Shown in pieces: positions 63,404 through 64,000 of a DNA stretch of 64,000 nt. Position numbers and translations under genes: made by a program. Origin of the DNA: Kalaharituber pfeilii. Taxonomy: Eukaryota; Ascomycota; Pezizomycetes; Pezizales; Pezizaceae. The number at the start of each line of letters is the position of its first letter. The first letter of the stretch is position 1. The DNA lies in contig WHUZ01000007.1 in the NCBI GenBank assembly GCA_015179045.1, positions 1,042,501 through 1,106,500 on the forward strand. The letters are read 5' to 3'. The notes under the pieces are model-generated. The model saw only the letters and a list, made by a program, of their open reading frames with translations. It did no database searches and had not been told where the DNA came from.

Positions 63404-63970
63404 TGCCGGGCCATTCGTAACAGATTCAGTCACCACTGGTCCGGGCTACTCTGTAGCACCACGGTTCATAATTTTCTGTACAAAGCACTATGCACGACAT
63501 TACCTACACGCCCACTACACGCGTACTCTACAGTTAACTTCGAACCCAACCAAACTGCCGTTAAGAATGCGTAACCCTCTTCAGTGAAATACTTTTCTCT
63601 TCAGTGAAAATCCCACTGCAGTGAAATGCTCCTCTATAGCAAATTGTGAAGAATCGTACTAAAATACAGATGTATAAATGAATTCAAAAATACTAAAAAC
63701 ATGTAACTGCCAAAGGATATGAGTAAATAAACATGTAAATAAACAAATACTCTGAAGAGTTTGAATAAAATTTTAAGTATCGTAATGTGGCAACCGCAAT
63801 AATTTAGAGACTAACCTGTCTATGATATTAGTTTCTGTAGTAAAAAAAGGTCAATACAATGTTGTACAAGTACGCGTGTTGTGAGCAGTCATGAACCGTT
63901 GTCCTAACTGAGTGGCCCGGGCCAGTCACCGCCACTGGTGACTGGAACGTTTGTTACAAATGGCCCGGCA
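63404..63970. mobile_element. 567-bp candidate inverted-repeat element (MITE-like)
   Basis: The left end TGCCGGGCCATTCGTAACA is matched by the complement of 63952-63970 (TGCCGGGCCATTTGTAACA). Similarity continues through CAGTCACCACTGG and a GGCCCGGGCC palindrome, about 45-60 bp in total with gaps. No flanking duplication and no transposase are visible. The family is not recognised. Confidence 0.6.
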
Positions 63971-64000
63971 CATCTCCATGTATATAGTATTACTACTTCC
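63971..64000. other. Right window edge
   Basis: Thirty bases of AT-rich flank; nothing can be assigned. Confidence 0.3.

Overview
The window is nuclear DNA of a filamentous ascomycete (Pezizomycotina). The genes carry many short introns (about 50-150 bp, GT-AG with GTATGT-like donors). They encode standard fungal proteins, including a 375-residue actin split into eight coding exons, an AzgA-type purine permease and a Zn2Cys6 regulator. Gene-free stretches hold homopolymer and pyrimidine tracts. The class cannot be fixed from the sequence alone. All exon structures below were built by hand from splice signals, reading phase and family knowledge; each multi-exon model sums to a whole number of codons.

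Layout. 0.1-8 kb: a GTP-cyclohydrolase-II-like uracil-catabolism gene (URC1/urg1, -), transcription elongation factor ELF1 (+) and uracil phosphoribosyltransferase (-). 8.5-14.6 kb: a decayed 6.1-kb Mutator-like transposon whose transposase is cut by two solo LTRs with perfect 5-bp target duplications. One LTR is itself split by a TA-flanked 834-bp element, and a poly(A) retro-insertion lies in the transposase. 15.5-24.2 kb: cohesin release factor WAPL/Wpl1, the small GTPase Rheb (RHB1) and a BUR1/CDK9-type kinase, all +. 24.2-31.1 kb: no recognisable host gene; fragments of small inverted-repeat elements, one containing a PIF/Harbinger-type remnant. 31.2-33.9 kb: an AzgA-like purine permease with 13 exons. 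37.0-39.1 kb: a forkhead regulator without introns. 42.9-45.0 kb: splicing factor BUD31 and Hsp70 exchange factor FES1, tandem on -. 46.5-48.1 kb: actin. 50.0-50.7 kb: a small secreted cysteine protein with four consecutive CX9-10C units. 52.2-53.5 kb: a Zn2Cys6 factor. 56.3-56.9 kb: centromeric histone H3 (CENP-A). 58.3-61.4 kb: the cohesin loader subunit MAU2/Scc4 (-). The right edge holds a 567-bp inverted-repeat element.

Themes. Two nucleobase-salvage or catabolism genes lie within 8 kb, and a purine permease lies further along. Three chromosome-segregation genes (WAPL, CENP-A, MAU2) share the window, but they are spread over 46 kb among unrelated housekeeping genes, so this is linkage rather than a cluster. 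The least expected host gene is the secreted repeated-CX9C protein. The most informative non-genic structure is the layered transposon nest, whose insertion order can be read from the target-site duplications.
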